Numbered from the stretch's first letter, positions 23,127-31,882 are shown. The stretch: DNA of 64,000 bases from Candidatus Woesearchaeota archaeon (GCA_017608295.1 JAFCGF010000001.1:186001-250000); one strand, 5' to 3'. Notes: generated by a model not told the origin, from the sequence alone. Made by a program: numbers and translations.

Positions 23127-24236
23127 ATGAGTGATGATATAACCAAAGAGATTGTGCAGCTGACAAAGGAGATGGTCAAGTTCAAGTCCACAAAGGACAA
23201 CCTTGATGAGCTGAGAAATGTTGTGGGATTTGTGAAAGATTATTTCAAGGATACGGGATTGGTGATACAGGAATTTGAGCGGGCAGACAAGCCCTCAGTG
23301 CTCATCAGCTTTGAGAAGACACTTACACCGCAGCTCCTGCTCATTGGCCATCTTGATGTTGTAGAGGGCAAGGAAAGGCAGTTCACTGCTGAAGAGCGGG
23401 ACGGTAAGCTATGGGGCCGCGGGACAGATGATATGAAGGGGCAGAATGCCGTGCTCATGGTGCTGATGAAGCACCTTGTGGCATCAAAAGATAAGAGGAA
23501 TGTGATGCTTGCCCTCACTACCGACGAGGAGATTGGAGGACAGAACGGGGCGAAATATCTTGTTGAGCAGGGCCTGAAGCCGGAGATTGCACTTGCCCCA
23601 GACGGTGGCACTGACATGGGTGTTGTCACAAAAGAGAAAGGCATTCTTCACCTCAAGCTCGGCTTTAAGGGAAAGGCATGCCACGGCTCACGTCCCTGGC
23701 TGGGTGAGAACGCGATAGATAAGGCGATACTGGCGTATCAGCACATCAAGGAGAAATTTCCACCAACAACTCCAGACAACCGCTGGAAAAGGACCTGCAA
23801 TATTGGCATAATTAAGGGTGGAGAGGCGCCCAACAAGGTCGCTGACTGGGCTGAGATTGCGATTGATATTCGCTATACTGGTGATGACACTGAGGAGGCA
23901 CTGCTGGCCATGGTGAAAGAACTTACCGCAGACGCGGGGGAAGTGTCAGTTGAGATTATCTCAAGCGGCGCACCACTGGACACAGCGGACGATGACCCCT
24001 GGATTGTCTCATTCAGGAAATGTTCAGCTGAGGTTCTTGGGAAGGAGCTTCCTCTTGACCTTGCGCACGGCGCCTCAGACATCAGGCATCTCGCAGATGT
24101 TGGCATTCCAGGATTCCTTTGCGCCATACCCGGCGAGGGCGCCCACGGCCCTGAGGAGTATCTCTATATTGATGAGATTGAGCCCTTCTACAGGATTCTT
24201 GAGAAATTCGTACTTGAGCACGTGGCAAAACTGTGA
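23127..24236 (+). CDS. M20 family metallohydrolase (ArgE/DapE/CPG2-like)
   Basis: 369 aa. GHLDVVEG, WGRGTDDMKG, TTDEEIGG, APDGGTDMG and the last ligand in EGAHGPEEYL form the dinuclear zinc site; a dimerisation domain lies at about 180-290. Substrate may be an acyl-amino acid or dipeptide; ArgE, DapE and carboxypeptidase roles cannot be separated by sequence. ATG 23127 is chosen because GGGTGA lies just upstream; GTG 23118 is part of that site. Confidence 0.86.
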   Translation: MSDDITKEIVQLTKEMVKFKSTKDNLDELRNVVGFVKDYFKDTGLVIQEFERADKPSVLISFEKTLTPQLLLIGHLDVVEGKERQFTAEERDGKLWGRGTDDMKGQNAVLMVLMKHLVASKDKRNVMLALTTDEEIGGQNGAKYLVEQGLKPEIALAPDGGTDMGVVTKEKGILHLKLGFKGKACHGSRPWLGENAIDKAILAYQHIKEKFPPTTPDNRWKRTCNIGIIKGGEAPNKVADWAEIAIDIRYTGDDTEEALLAMVKELTADAGEVSVEIISSGAPLDTADDDPWIVSFRKCSAEVLGKELPLDLAHGASDIRHLADVGIPGFLCAIPGEGAHGPEEYLYIDEIEPFYRILEKFVLEHVAKL

Positions 24237-24253
24237 GGTATGATATTTAGAAA

Positions 24254-25135
24254 ATGGCACTCCTGACAGAAGAGGAACGGCAACTAACGCAAGCAGCCAC
24301 TGCGAAGCTGTCAGAGTTCACTAAGCACGGCTTTGTCCGGCTGACGAATAGTGGGAACGGCGCAATCTTTGCTGCCCTGGCCCTGGCAAAGGAAGCAGGG
24401 GTTCGGCATATCTTCACCCCAGATCAGGGGGGATGGTATTCTTTCAGGACCTATCCTGGGCTTCTCGGCCTTGAACTCACAGAGCTTGAGACAGACCATG
24501 GCATAATCCATCCTGATACGCTGGAGGGTCCTCTCATGCAAGCCTCCAAGCAGGGGCGATGCTGCCTCCTCGTGCCGAGCTTCGCGGGCTATTATGCTGA
24601 GCAGGACATCGCTGAACTCGCTGCGGTATGCCATGAGCAGGGGGCGCTTCTCATTGAGGACGCGAGCGGTGCCCTTTCAGATAAGCAAGTGTGTGATGGA
24701 AACTACGCTGACATCATTGTGGTGAGTTTTGGGAAGCATAAGCTCGTCAACCTTGGCTACGGCGGGATGCTGAGCTCCCGGCTTCCTGTCGATGCAGGTG
24801 ATGTGGGCGCAGGGGAAGAGCATCCAGTGTTCTCTATGACTCGCTTCCACCCATCATTCCTCCCAGGATTGCCGGCAGCGCTTGATAGCGTTCCAAAACA
24901 GCTGGAAATGCTGTTTGAGCAGCACCGAAAAATACTAAAGCAACTTCAGTCAGAGAATATCAAGGATATTGTGCATCCTGAACGGCGCGGCATCAACATC
25001 GTCGTCCGCTGCTCGGGTGACGCGCGGGAGAGGGCTGAGAAGTTCTGCTCCTCCAACGGCCTGCAATTCATGCGGGTTCCGCGCTATCACCGCGCCAAGG
25101 TCAAGGGAATAAGTATCGAAATAAAGAGGGAGTAA
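24254..25135 (+). CDS. DegT/DnrJ/EryC1-type PLP-dependent protein, short form
   Basis: 293 aa, roughly 80 shorter than usual. VRLTNSGNGAIFAALALAK resembles the substrate/PLP-phosphate loop, LLIEDASGAL has the Asp that contacts the PLP ring, and VVSFGKHKLVNLGYGGM holds the Schiff-base lysine. The C-terminal domain is reduced. Probably a sugar aminotransferase or a relative with changed activity. The zinc-ribbon gene starts 1 nt after its stop, suggesting cotranscription. Confidence 0.72.
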   Translation: MALLTEEERQLTQAATAKLSEFTKHGFVRLTNSGNGAIFAALALAKEAGVRHIFTPDQGGWYSFRTYPGLLGLELTELETDHGIIHPDTLEGPLMQASKQGRCCLLVPSFAGYYAEQDIAELAAVCHEQGALLIEDASGALSDKQVCDGNYADIIVVSFGKHKLVNLGYGGMLSSRLPVDAGDVGAGEEHPVFSMTRFHPSFLPGLPAALDSVPKQLEMLFEQHRKILKQLQSENIKDIVHPERRGINIVVRCSGDARERAEKFCSSNGLQFMRVPRYHRAKVKGISIEIKRE

Positions 25136-25136
25136 T

Positions 25137-25547
25137 ATGGCATTGAGACAACCTGAATCCATGAAAGAGCTAGTATATTTTACCAATCGCGACGTCGGCA
25201 ACGGAAGTGCACGGGTCTGGGTATTCAAGCAGATGTGCACCGAATGCGGCAAGGGGCTGATGGGCAAGCCCATCAAGAAGGACGGAAAGCCGAAGATGCG
25301 AGCAAAGGAATATGTCTGCCCTGAATGTGAGCATACTGTCGAGAAGATTGAATATGAGGAATCCCTGACTGCGTGTGCTGACATAACCTGCCCTGAGTGC
25401 GGTAAGGATGCAGAAGTGGAGGTGCCGTACAAGCGCAAGAACATATCAGGAGTGAAGACGCTTCGTATCATCTGCCCGCACTGTGATGCGAATGTTGACG
25501 TCACGAAGAAGATGAAGGTTCCGAAGAAGAAGAAAAAGAAGAAGTGA
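25137..25547 (+). CDS. Small zinc-ribbon protein
   Basis: 136 aa with four CxxC-type pairs: MCTECGKG, VCPECEH, TCPECGKD and ICPHCDA, so two zinc ribbons, and a Lys-rich end (PKKKKKKK). The arrangement suggests nucleic-acid binding or a ribosome-associated factor. Not identified further. Confidence 0.72.
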   Translation: MALRQPESMKELVYFTNRDVGNGSARVWVFKQMCTECGKGLMGKPIKKDGKPKMRAKEYVCPECEHTVEKIEYEESLTACADITCPECGKDAEVEVPYKRKNISGVKTLRIICPHCDANVDVTKKMKVPKKKKKKK

Positions 25548-25587
25548 ACCCAGAATATTATTCTTAGTGGAATATTTTATTCAATTA

Positions 25588-25598
25588 CCTATATAAAC
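25588..25598 (+). promoter_or_regulatory. TATA box of metK
   Basis: CCTATATAAAC, about 68 bp before the metK ATG; transcription would begin near 25620, giving an unusually long leader of about 40 nt for this genome. Confidence 0.6.
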
Positions 25599-25629
25599 AC
25601 CCATCTTGATTGTTGAGGAAGATATAGAT

Positions 25630-25653
25630 GCCAGTGTAAGCTGGCTTGGAGGT
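25630..25653 (+). promoter_or_regulatory. metK leader: hairpin and strong SD
   Basis: GCCAG (25630-25634) can pair with CTGGC (25641-25645) across a 6-nt loop, directly before the SD GGAGGT (25648-25653), 7 nt from ATG 25661. Most first genes here are leaderless, so the structured leader may tune translation. It matches no known SAM riboswitch. Confidence 0.35.
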
Positions 25654-25660
25654 AAACACA

Positions 25661-26872
25661 ATGAAAGACGGGAAGTATTTCTTTACCAGTGAATCAGTCA
25701 CTGAGGGCCATCCGGATAAGGTTTGTGACCAGATATCTGATGGTGTACTGGACGCTATCTATACCCAGGACGCTGACGCACGCGTCGCTATTGAGACTAC
25801 AGTCACAACAGGGCTTGTCGTTGTTGTTGGCGAAGTGACAACAACTGCGAAAATCGATGCTCAGCTTGTGGCACGCGATGTTATCAAGGATATTGGATAC
25901 ACTGACCCAGCTTATAGGTTCGACCATGAGTCTGCAGGTGTGCTTGTCAGTATCCATGGACAGAGCCCCGACATCTCGATGGGAGTCACTGCCACGGATG
26001 AGCGCGAGCAGGGCGCAGGCGACCAAGGAATGATGTTTGGCTATGCCTGCGACGAGACCCCTGAACTCATGCCCTTGCCAATCACCATGGCGCACAGGCT
26101 CACCAAGAAGTTGGCTGATGTACGAAAGGACGGCACAATCAAATATCTTAGGCCTGATGGGAAATCCCAAGTTACTGTCGAGTACCATGATGGGAAGCCC
26201 ATCCGCGTCGATACTGTTGTCATCGCCACCCAGCACGACCCTGAGCCGACCAATGACCAGATTCGCGAGGACATGATCAAGCATGTCATCAAGCCGGTCT
26301 GCGGTGAGCTTCTTGACCACAATACCAAGTATCACATCAACGCCACAGGTAGGTTTGTTCTTGGCGGCCCTGCAGGGGATTCAGGTGTGACTGGAAGAAA
26401 GATTATCGTGGACACGTACGGTGCCATGGGCCACCACGGCGGCGGCGCGTTCTCTGGCAAAGACCCTAGTAAAGTAGACAGGAGCGCTGCCTACATGACG
26501 CGGTACATCGCGAAGAATGTCGTGAAGGCAGGCCTTGCCAGTAAGTGCGAGGTACAGCTCGCATATTCTATTGGAGTGGCTGACCCTGTTTCTGTTTTCG
26601 TCAACACTTTCGGAACAAATAACCTTCCGGAGCAGAAAATAGAGGAACTCATCAGGACGCACTTCCGCCTGAAGCCGGCGCAGATTATCGCGGATTTGAA
26701 GCTGCGCAGGCCCATATATAGGAAGACCACTAACTACGGGCACTTCGGAAGGGAGGACCCGGACTTCCTGTGGGAGCGCACTGACAAGGCTGAGGTATTG
26801 AGGAAGGACGCAGCGCCGTTCCTTAGTCAGGAGCAGCCAGTCGAACAGCCTCAGCAACAGCAGGAAGCATAA
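25661..26872 (+). CDS. metK: S-adenosylmethionine synthetase, bacterial/eukaryotic type
   Basis: 403 aa. It makes SAM from ATP and methionine. [49 protein letters not shown] and [19 protein letters not shown] are the classical MetK signatures. Most archaea carry a different, highly diverged enzyme, so this copy suggests lateral acquisition. A Gln-rich end (EQPQQQQEA) is extra. TTG 25646 in the SD region is rejected as start. A T-rich terminator follows. Confidence 0.95.
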   Translation: MKDGKYFFTSESVTEGHPDKVCDQISDGVLDAIYTQDADARVAIETTVTTGLVVVVGEVTTTAKIDAQLVARDVIKDIGYTDPAYRFDHESAGVLVSIHGQSPDISMGVTATDEREQGAGDQGMMFGYACDETPELMPLPITMAHRLTKKLADVRKDGTIKYLRPDGKSQVTVEYHDGKPIRVDTVVIATQHDPEPTNDQIREDMIKHVIKPVCGELLDHNTKYHINATGRFVLGGPAGDSGVTGRKIIVDTYGAMGHHGGGAFSGKDPSKVDRSAAYMTRYIAKNVVKAGLASKCEVQLAYSIGVADPVSVFVNTFGTNNLPEQKIEELIRTHFRLKPAQIIADLKLRRPIYRKTTNYGHFGREDPDFLWERTDKAEVLRKDAAPFLSQEQPVEQPQQQQEA

Positions 26873-26881
26873 ACTTCCTGT

Positions 26882-26917
26882 GTTTTTCTTTTTTTCTTTC
26901 TCTTTTTTCTCTTTTTT
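26882..26917 (+). terminator. T-rich terminator after metK
   Basis: Several runs of 5-7 T separated by single C or G, without a hairpin, fit archaeal oligo-T termination. Confidence 0.6.
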
Positions 26918-26922
26918 GAAAA

Positions 26923-26933
26923 GTTTTTTATAG
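26923..26933 (+). promoter_or_regulatory. TATA box of the AAA+/winged-helix ATPase gene
   Basis: GTTTTTTATAG about 28 bp before ATG 26956. Confidence 0.5.
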
Positions 26934-26955
26934 TCGTATTTCCAGAGGAGAATAT

Positions 26956-28038
26956 ATGGGGGGGCAGACCTGGTACGAGAGGCTTGGCTTTAATGAAAAT
27001 CCGCTTGACGTTAGGCCGAATCCGATGCTCGTCGGCTTAGAGACGCAAGAAGAGCGACTTGTCAATCACATACGCAAGGGAGAGATATGTTTTCTTAATG
27101 GCCCGACAGGTTCCGGGAAAACGAGCATGCTCCGCAGAGTCCAGGACAAGCTCGATAACCATAAGTTCATCTATCTCAACGCTGAAGATTTGCCTGTTGG
27201 CTTTGACCTGCTTGATGAGATACAGAACCAGAGAGGCTTCTTCGACAAGATACGCTTCAAGAAATTCCCTTCAAAAACCCCCGTACTGCTCATCGACGAA
27301 TTCCAGGCAACTGACGGGAACCTTGTCCTTGAGGCAAAGGGCAAGTGGGAGGGCAAGAAAGGAGTGAAGAGCATTGTCATCGCGCAGATTTCCCGTCGAC
27401 TGGACAATGTGTCAGGCTCTTTCAGGGATAGGCTGGGAAAGCGCATCATCCATTTCCCCTCTCTCGAGCCTGAAGAGATGCGCGACATCCTGAAGAAGAG
27501 GCTTGAGAGCCCTAAATCAAAGACGACCTACGCTGACAAGCTCAGCGATGAAGCCATCAACCTACTTGTCGACTGCGCAGACTCAAACCCGAGACGGCTG
27601 CTTGAATATACTGATATCATCTTTGATTTCCACCACACGAAATTTGGGGACAAGAATCCCATCCTGCAGAATGATTATGAAGTGAGCTACTACGCTGCCC
27701 GTGACATTCTCGAGGCGTACGATGTTTTCATGGAAGACAAGATAAAGAAGAAGATTACTCATCCTGATGCTGTCGCCAAGAGTCTCAGGAAGAAGGAGCG
27801 CCTCTCAAAAGTTATCGCCTTCACAGAAATGGAGACCGAAGTCCTGAAGGTCCTGTTGGACAAGGACGTGGCAACCTCTTATGATATCGCCCGCTCGCTC
27901 GGCCTGAAGACCAAGCAGGTCTCAGGAACGATTGTGGCCCTGCGTAAGAAAAAGGCTATAGAGTATGCTGGCAAGAAGCATCGGAAGAGGCTCTGGGAGC
28001 TCGCTCCGAATATCAAGAGACAGCTAGTGCGGGTATGA
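26956..28038 (+). CDS. AAA+ ATPase with C-terminal winged helix (ORC/ExeA-like)
   Basis: 360 aa. After WYERLGFNENPLDVRPN come Walker A NGPTGSGKTSML, Walker B VLLIDEFQA, and an arginine-rich SNPRRLLEY sensor-2 region. The C-terminus (about 285-355: ETEVLKVLLDKDVATSYDIA and the following recognition helix) is a winged helix. The architecture fits origin-recognition-like or ExeA/STAND ATPases that bind DNA. I would not call it Orc1/Cdc6 without a profile search. Confidence 0.72.
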   Translation: MGGQTWYERLGFNENPLDVRPNPMLVGLETQEERLVNHIRKGEICFLNGPTGSGKTSMLRRVQDKLDNHKFIYLNAEDLPVGFDLLDEIQNQRGFFDKIRFKKFPSKTPVLLIDEFQATDGNLVLEAKGKWEGKKGVKSIVIAQISRRLDNVSGSFRDRLGKRIIHFPSLEPEEMRDILKKRLESPKSKTTYADKLSDEAINLLVDCADSNPRRLLEYTDIIFDFHHTKFGDKNPILQNDYEVSYYAARDILEAYDVFMEDKIKKKITHPDAVAKSLRKKERLSKVIAFTEMETEVLKVLLDKDVATSYDIARSLGLKTKQVSGTIVALRKKKAIEYAGKKHRKRLWELAPNIKRQLVRV

Positions 28039-28124
28039 GCCATACTGCAGCACTAGCAAGCCTCGGAAATCTTCCGCCATAACTTCCAATACCATTTTTA
28101 ATTCAAGCGAGCCTGTAAGTTAGC

Positions 28125-28445
28125 ATGTCCTCGCTTCAAGAAGTCTGTAATTTCCTTGAGAATTTAGATGAGGACAATATCATATTCACATGGCACTTCT
28201 TTGAGCGAACCTATAATTGCCCAGTCTCAGAGGAATTAGTCAGGAAATATCTGGGAAATCTGGAAAAATTGATAAATGCTGAAGAACAACCTGCAAGACG
28301 AAGAGGGGAAAAGAAGTATCGGCTCCGGTTCAAATTAAGTAACAGATACAGCCTCGTGATTGTGGTTGTCATAGTAGGGAAAATCTTAAATGTAATAAGT
28401 GCATGGAACAGTGACAGGAAATGGCAAAAAGCAAAAAAAAAATGA
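28125..28445 (+). CDS. Probable toxin of a DUF4258/DUF2283-like pair
   Basis: 106 aa. A short helical start, then FTWHFFERT (His and Arg), a beta sheet with YSLVIVVVIVGKILNVISAW and a basic end NSDRKWQKAKKK. The small RelE-like size and the ending are like DUF4258-type mRNA interferases. A DUF2283-like gene overlaps its 3' end, the usual pairing. TATA candidate CATTTTTAATTC lies at 28091-28102. Family call is moderate. Confidence 0.6.
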   Translation: MSSLQEVCNFLENLDEDNIIFTWHFFERTYNCPVSEELVRKYLGNLEKLINAEEQPARRRGEKKYRLRFKLSNRYSLVIVVVIVGKILNVISAWNSDRKWQKAKKK

Positions 28446-28777
28446 TGTACGATGCTGGGGAGGATATCCTCTTCCTCTCAAGAGGCCGCAAGGTCCGTGC
28501 TTCCATAGAAGTGGGGGATTTCATCATTGATGTCGATATGAAGGGCTTTATCACCGGCATCGAGATACATAATGCCTCTCAGAACCTGGGCATAGCAGAG
28601 AATCAACTGGAGAGCCTGCAGGATATTACCATGTCTATAAGTTATAAACCAAATTATGTCTATATCTTTATGCTGTTCAAAGTGGAAAATCAAGAAACTC
28701 ACTTTGGCATTCCACTAACCGTAGACCTGGGCCATGCTTCAGTGCGTACTGAGAAGGCCCGCTTCGCTGTCACGTGA
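28442..28777 (+). CDS. DUF2283-like antitoxin candidate
   Basis: About 111 aa. MMYDAGEDILFLSRG and FIIDVDMKGFITGIEIHNAS reproduce the DUF2283 core (YD..AD.L.. and VDVD..G.I.GIEI..AS); a longer C-terminal part with an extended beta stretch follows. ATG 28442 makes an ATGA overlap with the preceding stop; ATG 28421 adds seven Lys-rich residues and is also possible. Putative antitoxin of the pair. Confidence 0.7.
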   Translation: MMYDAGEDILFLSRGRKVRASIEVGDFIIDVDMKGFITGIEIHNASQNLGIAENQLESLQDITMSISYKPNYVYIFMLFKVENQETHFGIPLTVDLGHASVRTEKARFAVT

Positions 28778-28904
28778 ACAGCTTTCTCATTGCGAGATAG
28801 ATTGCGATTCCCCCTATAGTGAGAACTATGACCTTGACAAGCAGGACAATGTTCCAGAAGCGCCTCTTCAGCTGCTGGAATCTTCTTGGAGATGGCTTGG
28901 TCAT
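28770..28904 (-). CDS. 44-residue single-helix membrane protein
   Basis: The ATG overlaps the TGA of the phosphoribosyltransferase gene by 4 nt (ATGA). The product has a basic start (MTKPSPRRFQQLKRRFW), one hydrophobic helix of about 20 residues (IVLLVKVIVLTIGGIAIYLA) and a short tail MRKLFT, as in inside-positive tail proteins. A SecE-like subunit is an alternative thought, without convincing match. It is last in the ZPR1-mtnP-phosphoribosyltransferase operon and overlaps the opposing DUF2283 gene by 8 nt. Confidence 0.55.
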   Translation of the reverse strand: MTKPSPRRFQQLKRRFWNIVLLVKVIVLTIGGIAIYLAMRKLFT

Positions 28905-29515
28905 CGCGAGTCGAGATACTCAATATGCGCAAGGAGGTCGTTGAGCTCATCTAGCGAGACTTCGACGTTGAAATGTTCCTTCATGGCATCTTTGAGCTCG
29001 TCTTTCGTCGGCTTCATCTTCTCCCGTATCTTCTTGATGATGTTGACCTTGTCCTCGCGGACATTCCAGGGGAAGATCATCCAGGCCCAATCCCGTTCCA
29101 TCCCGTAAAAGTCAGGTGTGTACTTGGAGTTGCTGAGGTGGTACAGTGTGGCTGTCCTCACATCTTCAGGATTGCGCTCTTCGATGTGCTTCTTTGAGAG
29201 TGTGAGACTCTGTCCAGTATCGGTGATGTCATCCACGATAAGCACATTCTTTCCCCTGAGGTCCATGTTCAGGGCGTAGCTTATCTTGGCCTTTCCATCC
29301 TTTGTCGCTGTCAGGCCCCAGTGATCAGTCTTTATCGCGACCAAATCCTTGATGTGCAGGAAATCCGAGATGAGCCTGCCAGGGATAAGCCCTCCTCTCG
29401 CAATCGAGACGATGACATCCGGGCTCCATCCACTCTCCTTTATGTTGTCCGCGGTCTTTCTTGCCAGCTCGTGGATTTCTCGCCACGAGGGCATCTCACA
29501 GTGGAAACTCTCCAT
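28901..29515 (-). CDS. Phosphoribosyltransferase (purine type)
   Basis: 204 aa. VIVSIARGGLIPGRLISDFL begins the Rossmann-like core and VLIVDDITDTGQSL is the PRPP-binding loop. The hood resembles hypoxanthine/xanthine-guanine enzymes, so purine salvage is likely. A C-terminal helical extension (about 150-204) is acidic. GAGGTGAT before the ATG is a strong SD. Downstream of mtnP (11 bp), it may use adenine or hypoxanthine released there. Confidence 0.82.
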   Translation of the reverse strand: MESFHCEMPSWREIHELARKTADNIKESGWSPDVIVSIARGGLIPGRLISDFLHIKDLVAIKTDHWGLTATKDGKAKISYALNMDLRGKNVLIVDDITDTGQSLTLSKKHIEERNPEDVRTATLYHLSNSKYTPDFYGMERDWAWMIFPWNVREDKVNIIKKIREKMKPTKDELKDAMKEHFNVEVSLDELNDLLAHIEYLDSR

Positions 29516-29526
29516 TTCAAATCACC

Positions 29527-30309
29527 TCACAGCAGTGCTGCGCTTAATGCATTGGGACATTCGCATGGCCTTTCATCCTTTATTTTTGTGATGGTCTCGC
29601 CAAGCAATGTCTTCACTTTTTTACTATTGGTTCTCATCGTCTCGAGGACCATATCTAATGTCACATGCTGGTCCTTCCAGACATCATAATCAGTCACCAT
29701 GGCGACGTTTGCGTAGCATAGTTCCGCCTCTCGTGCCAGGACAACCTCGGGAACGAGAGTCATGCCAATGATGTCGCCGCCCCACATTTGGAACATCTTC
29801 GACTCTGCTTTCGTAGAAAAGCGCGGCCCCTCAATCACAACACATGTCCCCTTCTCATGGAAAGCGAAATTCAAGCGTTTCGCCTCATTTATGAAGAGCT
29901 TTCTCAAATTAGGGCAGAAGGGTTCAGCGACGCCGATGTGGCACACCTTATTTCCTTCGTAGAAGGTCTGCGCTCTCTTTGTCGTCCTGTCAATAAATTG
30001 GTCCGTGAACACGAACTCGCCAGGCTTAATCTCTTCTTTAAGGGAGCCGACAGCGCTGGTCGCGAGAACATGTGTCACTCCCAGAGACTTCAGTGCATGG
30101 ATGTTGGCACGGTAGTTCACGTGTGTCGGGTTGAGCTTGTGGCCACTCCCATGCCGCGGGATGATGGCAACCGGCACTTTATTATAGGTGCCGACTGTCA
30201 CGAAATCAGACGGCGCTCCGTATGGCGTGTGGACTTTCTTTTTCTCTGCATCTTTGAGAAGGTCAGGGTCATAGACACCAGAACCTCCGATAATACCTAC
30301 CATTGTCAT
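29527..30309 (-). CDS. mtnP: S-methyl-5'-thioadenosine phosphorylase
   Basis: 260 aa. IIGGSGVYDPDLL, PRHGSGHKLNPTHVNYRAN, ATSAVGSLKEEIKPG, VIEGPRFSTKAES and the Asp of VTDYDVWKDQHVT define the MTAP family. It splits methylthioadenosine to adenine and methylthioribose 1-phosphate, the substrate of mtnA. Plain purine phosphorylase is an alternative. Between the ZPR1 and phosphoribosyltransferase genes. Confidence 0.9.
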   Translation of the reverse strand: MTMVGIIGGSGVYDPDLLKDAEKKKVHTPYGAPSDFVTVGTYNKVPVAIIPRHGSGHKLNPTHVNYRANIHALKSLGVTHVLATSAVGSLKEEIKPGEFVFTDQFIDRTTKRAQTFYEGNKVCHIGVAEPFCPNLRKLFINEAKRLNFAFHEKGTCVVIEGPRFSTKAESKMFQMWGGDIIGMTLVPEVVLAREAELCYANVAMVTDYDVWKDQHVTLDMVLETMRTNSKKVKTLLGETITKIKDERPCECPNALSAALL

Positions 30310-30326
30310 TTGGCATTCCCCCAGGT

Positions 30327-30839
30327 TTACAATTTGGATACTTTGGCCCGCTCGGAAACAATCGCTGAGTTTCCAGAAGGGTCCTCTACGATGAGCTTGA
30401 GCTTATCCTGTCCCCACAGGACTTTCTGAAGCTTTTTGATATGCCTCTTCGCCTGCTTCTTCTCGGCAGGGTCTTCCGCGTTCTCTCTCGCGCTCTTGAT
30501 TTTGTTCAGGACGCGGTTGATAATCCCTTCGACATTTGTGATGTAGCCGTTCGACGCCGGACCTGGCCTGATGTCCACAATGCGCGGAATCTTGACTCGC
30601 GCCTCGCTTGACTTTACAATTCTGACCTTGAGGTCATCCTCAGACTCTACATCAAAAGTGTACTTCACAGGATCCTGCTTGCTCTCGACTTCAATGTCCG
30701 CCTTGTGGAACTTGCAGGCAGTGCAGCTCATCGAGAATATATGCACCGGGCCGAAGAATGGAATCTCTCTGCGGTCCTCTATCATGGTGAGCTCTTTCGC
30801 ACTGCAGAACGGGCACTGCTGCCCTGTGAGTTCCTCCAT
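30327..30839 (-). CDS. ZPR1-type zinc finger protein
   Basis: 170 aa, one ZPR1 module. QQCPFCSAKE and MSCTACKFHKAD hold four zinc ligands, IPFFGPVHIFSMSC is typical, and the beta domain has GYITNVEGIINRVL and VEDPSGNSAIV. Eukaryotic ZPR1 has two modules and assists eEF1A folding; archaeal single-module versions are uncharacterised. First gene of the operon. Confidence 0.87.
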   Translation of the reverse strand: MEELTGQQCPFCSAKELTMIEDRREIPFFGPVHIFSMSCTACKFHKADIEVESKQDPVKYTFDVESEDDLKVRIVKSSEARVKIPRIVDIRPGPASNGYITNVEGIINRVLNKIKSARENAEDPAEKKQAKRHIKKLQKVLWGQDKLKLIVEDPSGNSAIVSERAKVSKL

Positions 30840-30859
30840 GTCCTGAGGTATAGTGGAAA

Positions 30860-30871
30860 GGGTTAAATAGC
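30860..30871 (-). promoter_or_regulatory. TATA box of the ZPR1-mtnP operon
   Basis: AGCTATTTAACC, just past the stop of the upstream gene, 27 bp before ATG 30839. Confidence 0.5.
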
Positions 30872-31813
30872 TTACGGTTGCTGAGCCGATAGCTTTTTAT
30901 TGACGTCGACCATCGCCTCAAGCGCAGTTTCTATCGCTTTTTCTACTGCTTTACTGTAGTCGCTGATGAACGTGCCTTTTGGCCGGTTCGCGATGATGGG
31001 GCAGATGGTGCCAGCATGGTATCCCATCTTTGATGCGAGGTGGAAGAGCAGGCTTGATTCCATCTCAAAGTTGATGATTTTATGATTATCGACGTTGAGT
31101 GTGGCGAGTAGTTCCTGAAGCCTGGGGATAGTGATGTCCAGGCCTGGAATCTCTCTTCCCTGCGGAGCGAAGAATCCCGATGCTGTCGCTGTGATGCCTG
31201 TCGCGCTCTTCGTTTTTGCGTGTTTTTGGAGGGCGTTCACTACAAGGTCAGACGCCTTTGCGCAATAAGGATGTATCTTTCCCTTGAAGCGATATCCCTT
31301 AGGAGTCGCGTCTGTCATGATACGATAGGCCTCTTCCTCAATCTTGAGTGAGGTGTCATCCTGTGCTGGGCATTGATAGTAGAGTCCGGTGTTGTCTAGT
31401 CCCAGCCCATACGAGGAGATGGCGAGGTCGCCACACTCATTCTCAGGCTGGACTCCTCCGCAGGTTCCGATTCTGATGATAGTAAGGGGTTGGATGTCTT
31501 TTAGGTTCTTCTTCTCTCTTGTCTTGAGATTGAACTCGTTGAGTCCGAATGCCTCGATGAGTGCAATCTCATTGTTGTCAGTGCCGATACCTGTGGCGAT
31601 GACTGTCACTGGCATGTCTTTGTACGTGCCTGTGCGGATGACGTACTCGCGGTTGTGCGCCTTGTGTTCAATCGTGTCGAAATGCGCAGCAATCGTGTCT
31701 GCCCGTGCGGGGTCGCCACACACAAAGACCTGCTTTGCGAGCTGCTCGGGGCTTATGCGCACGTGATACATCTTTCCATTGACTATGACCAATTCAGAAT
31801 CTTTTACTGCCAT
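30872..31813 (-). CDS. Uridine/purine nucleoside phosphorylase family protein
   Basis: 313 aa. VFVCGDPARADTIA, NREYVIRTGTYKDMPVTVI, ATGIGTDNNEIALIE, RIGTCGGVQP and IINFEMESSLLF are PNP/UDP family motifs; the last contains the ribose-binding Glu-Met-Glu. It phosphorolyses a nucleoside to ribose 1-phosphate and base. The base preference is unclear. ATG 31813 is chosen because GAGAGGG lies upstream; a longer frame to 31846 reaches the promoter. Confidence 0.85.
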   Translation of the reverse strand: MAVKDSELVIVNGKMYHVRISPEQLAKQVFVCGDPARADTIAAHFDTIEHKAHNREYVIRTGTYKDMPVTVIATGIGTDNNEIALIEAFGLNEFNLKTREKKNLKDIQPLTIIRIGTCGGVQPENECGDLAISSYGLGLDNTGLYYQCPAQDDTSLKIEEEAYRIMTDATPKGYRFKGKIHPYCAKASDLVVNALQKHAKTKSATGITATASGFFAPQGREIPGLDITIPRLQELLATLNVDNHKIINFEMESSLLFHLASKMGYHAGTICPIIANRPKGTFISDYSKAVEKAIETALEAMVDVNKKLSAQQP

Positions 31814-31846
31814 GGTGGGTCCCTCTCCAGTTTGGATGAAACACAA

Positions 31847-31858
31847 CGTTTATAAGAC
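31847..31858. promoter_or_regulatory. Shared TATA box of tRNA-Arg and the nucleoside phosphorylase gene
   Basis: CGTTTATAAGAC on the plus strand is about 30 bp before the tRNA; its complement GTCTTATAAACG is about 35 bp before ATG 31813. Confidence 0.6.
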
Positions 31859-31882
31859 TTGGCGCTCTTCCCATGGCTGACT

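Noticed and set aside
26882..26917. Low-complexity region as a gene or repeat element
   Set aside because: Pyrimidine-rich, no ORF; fits an archaeal T-rich terminator.
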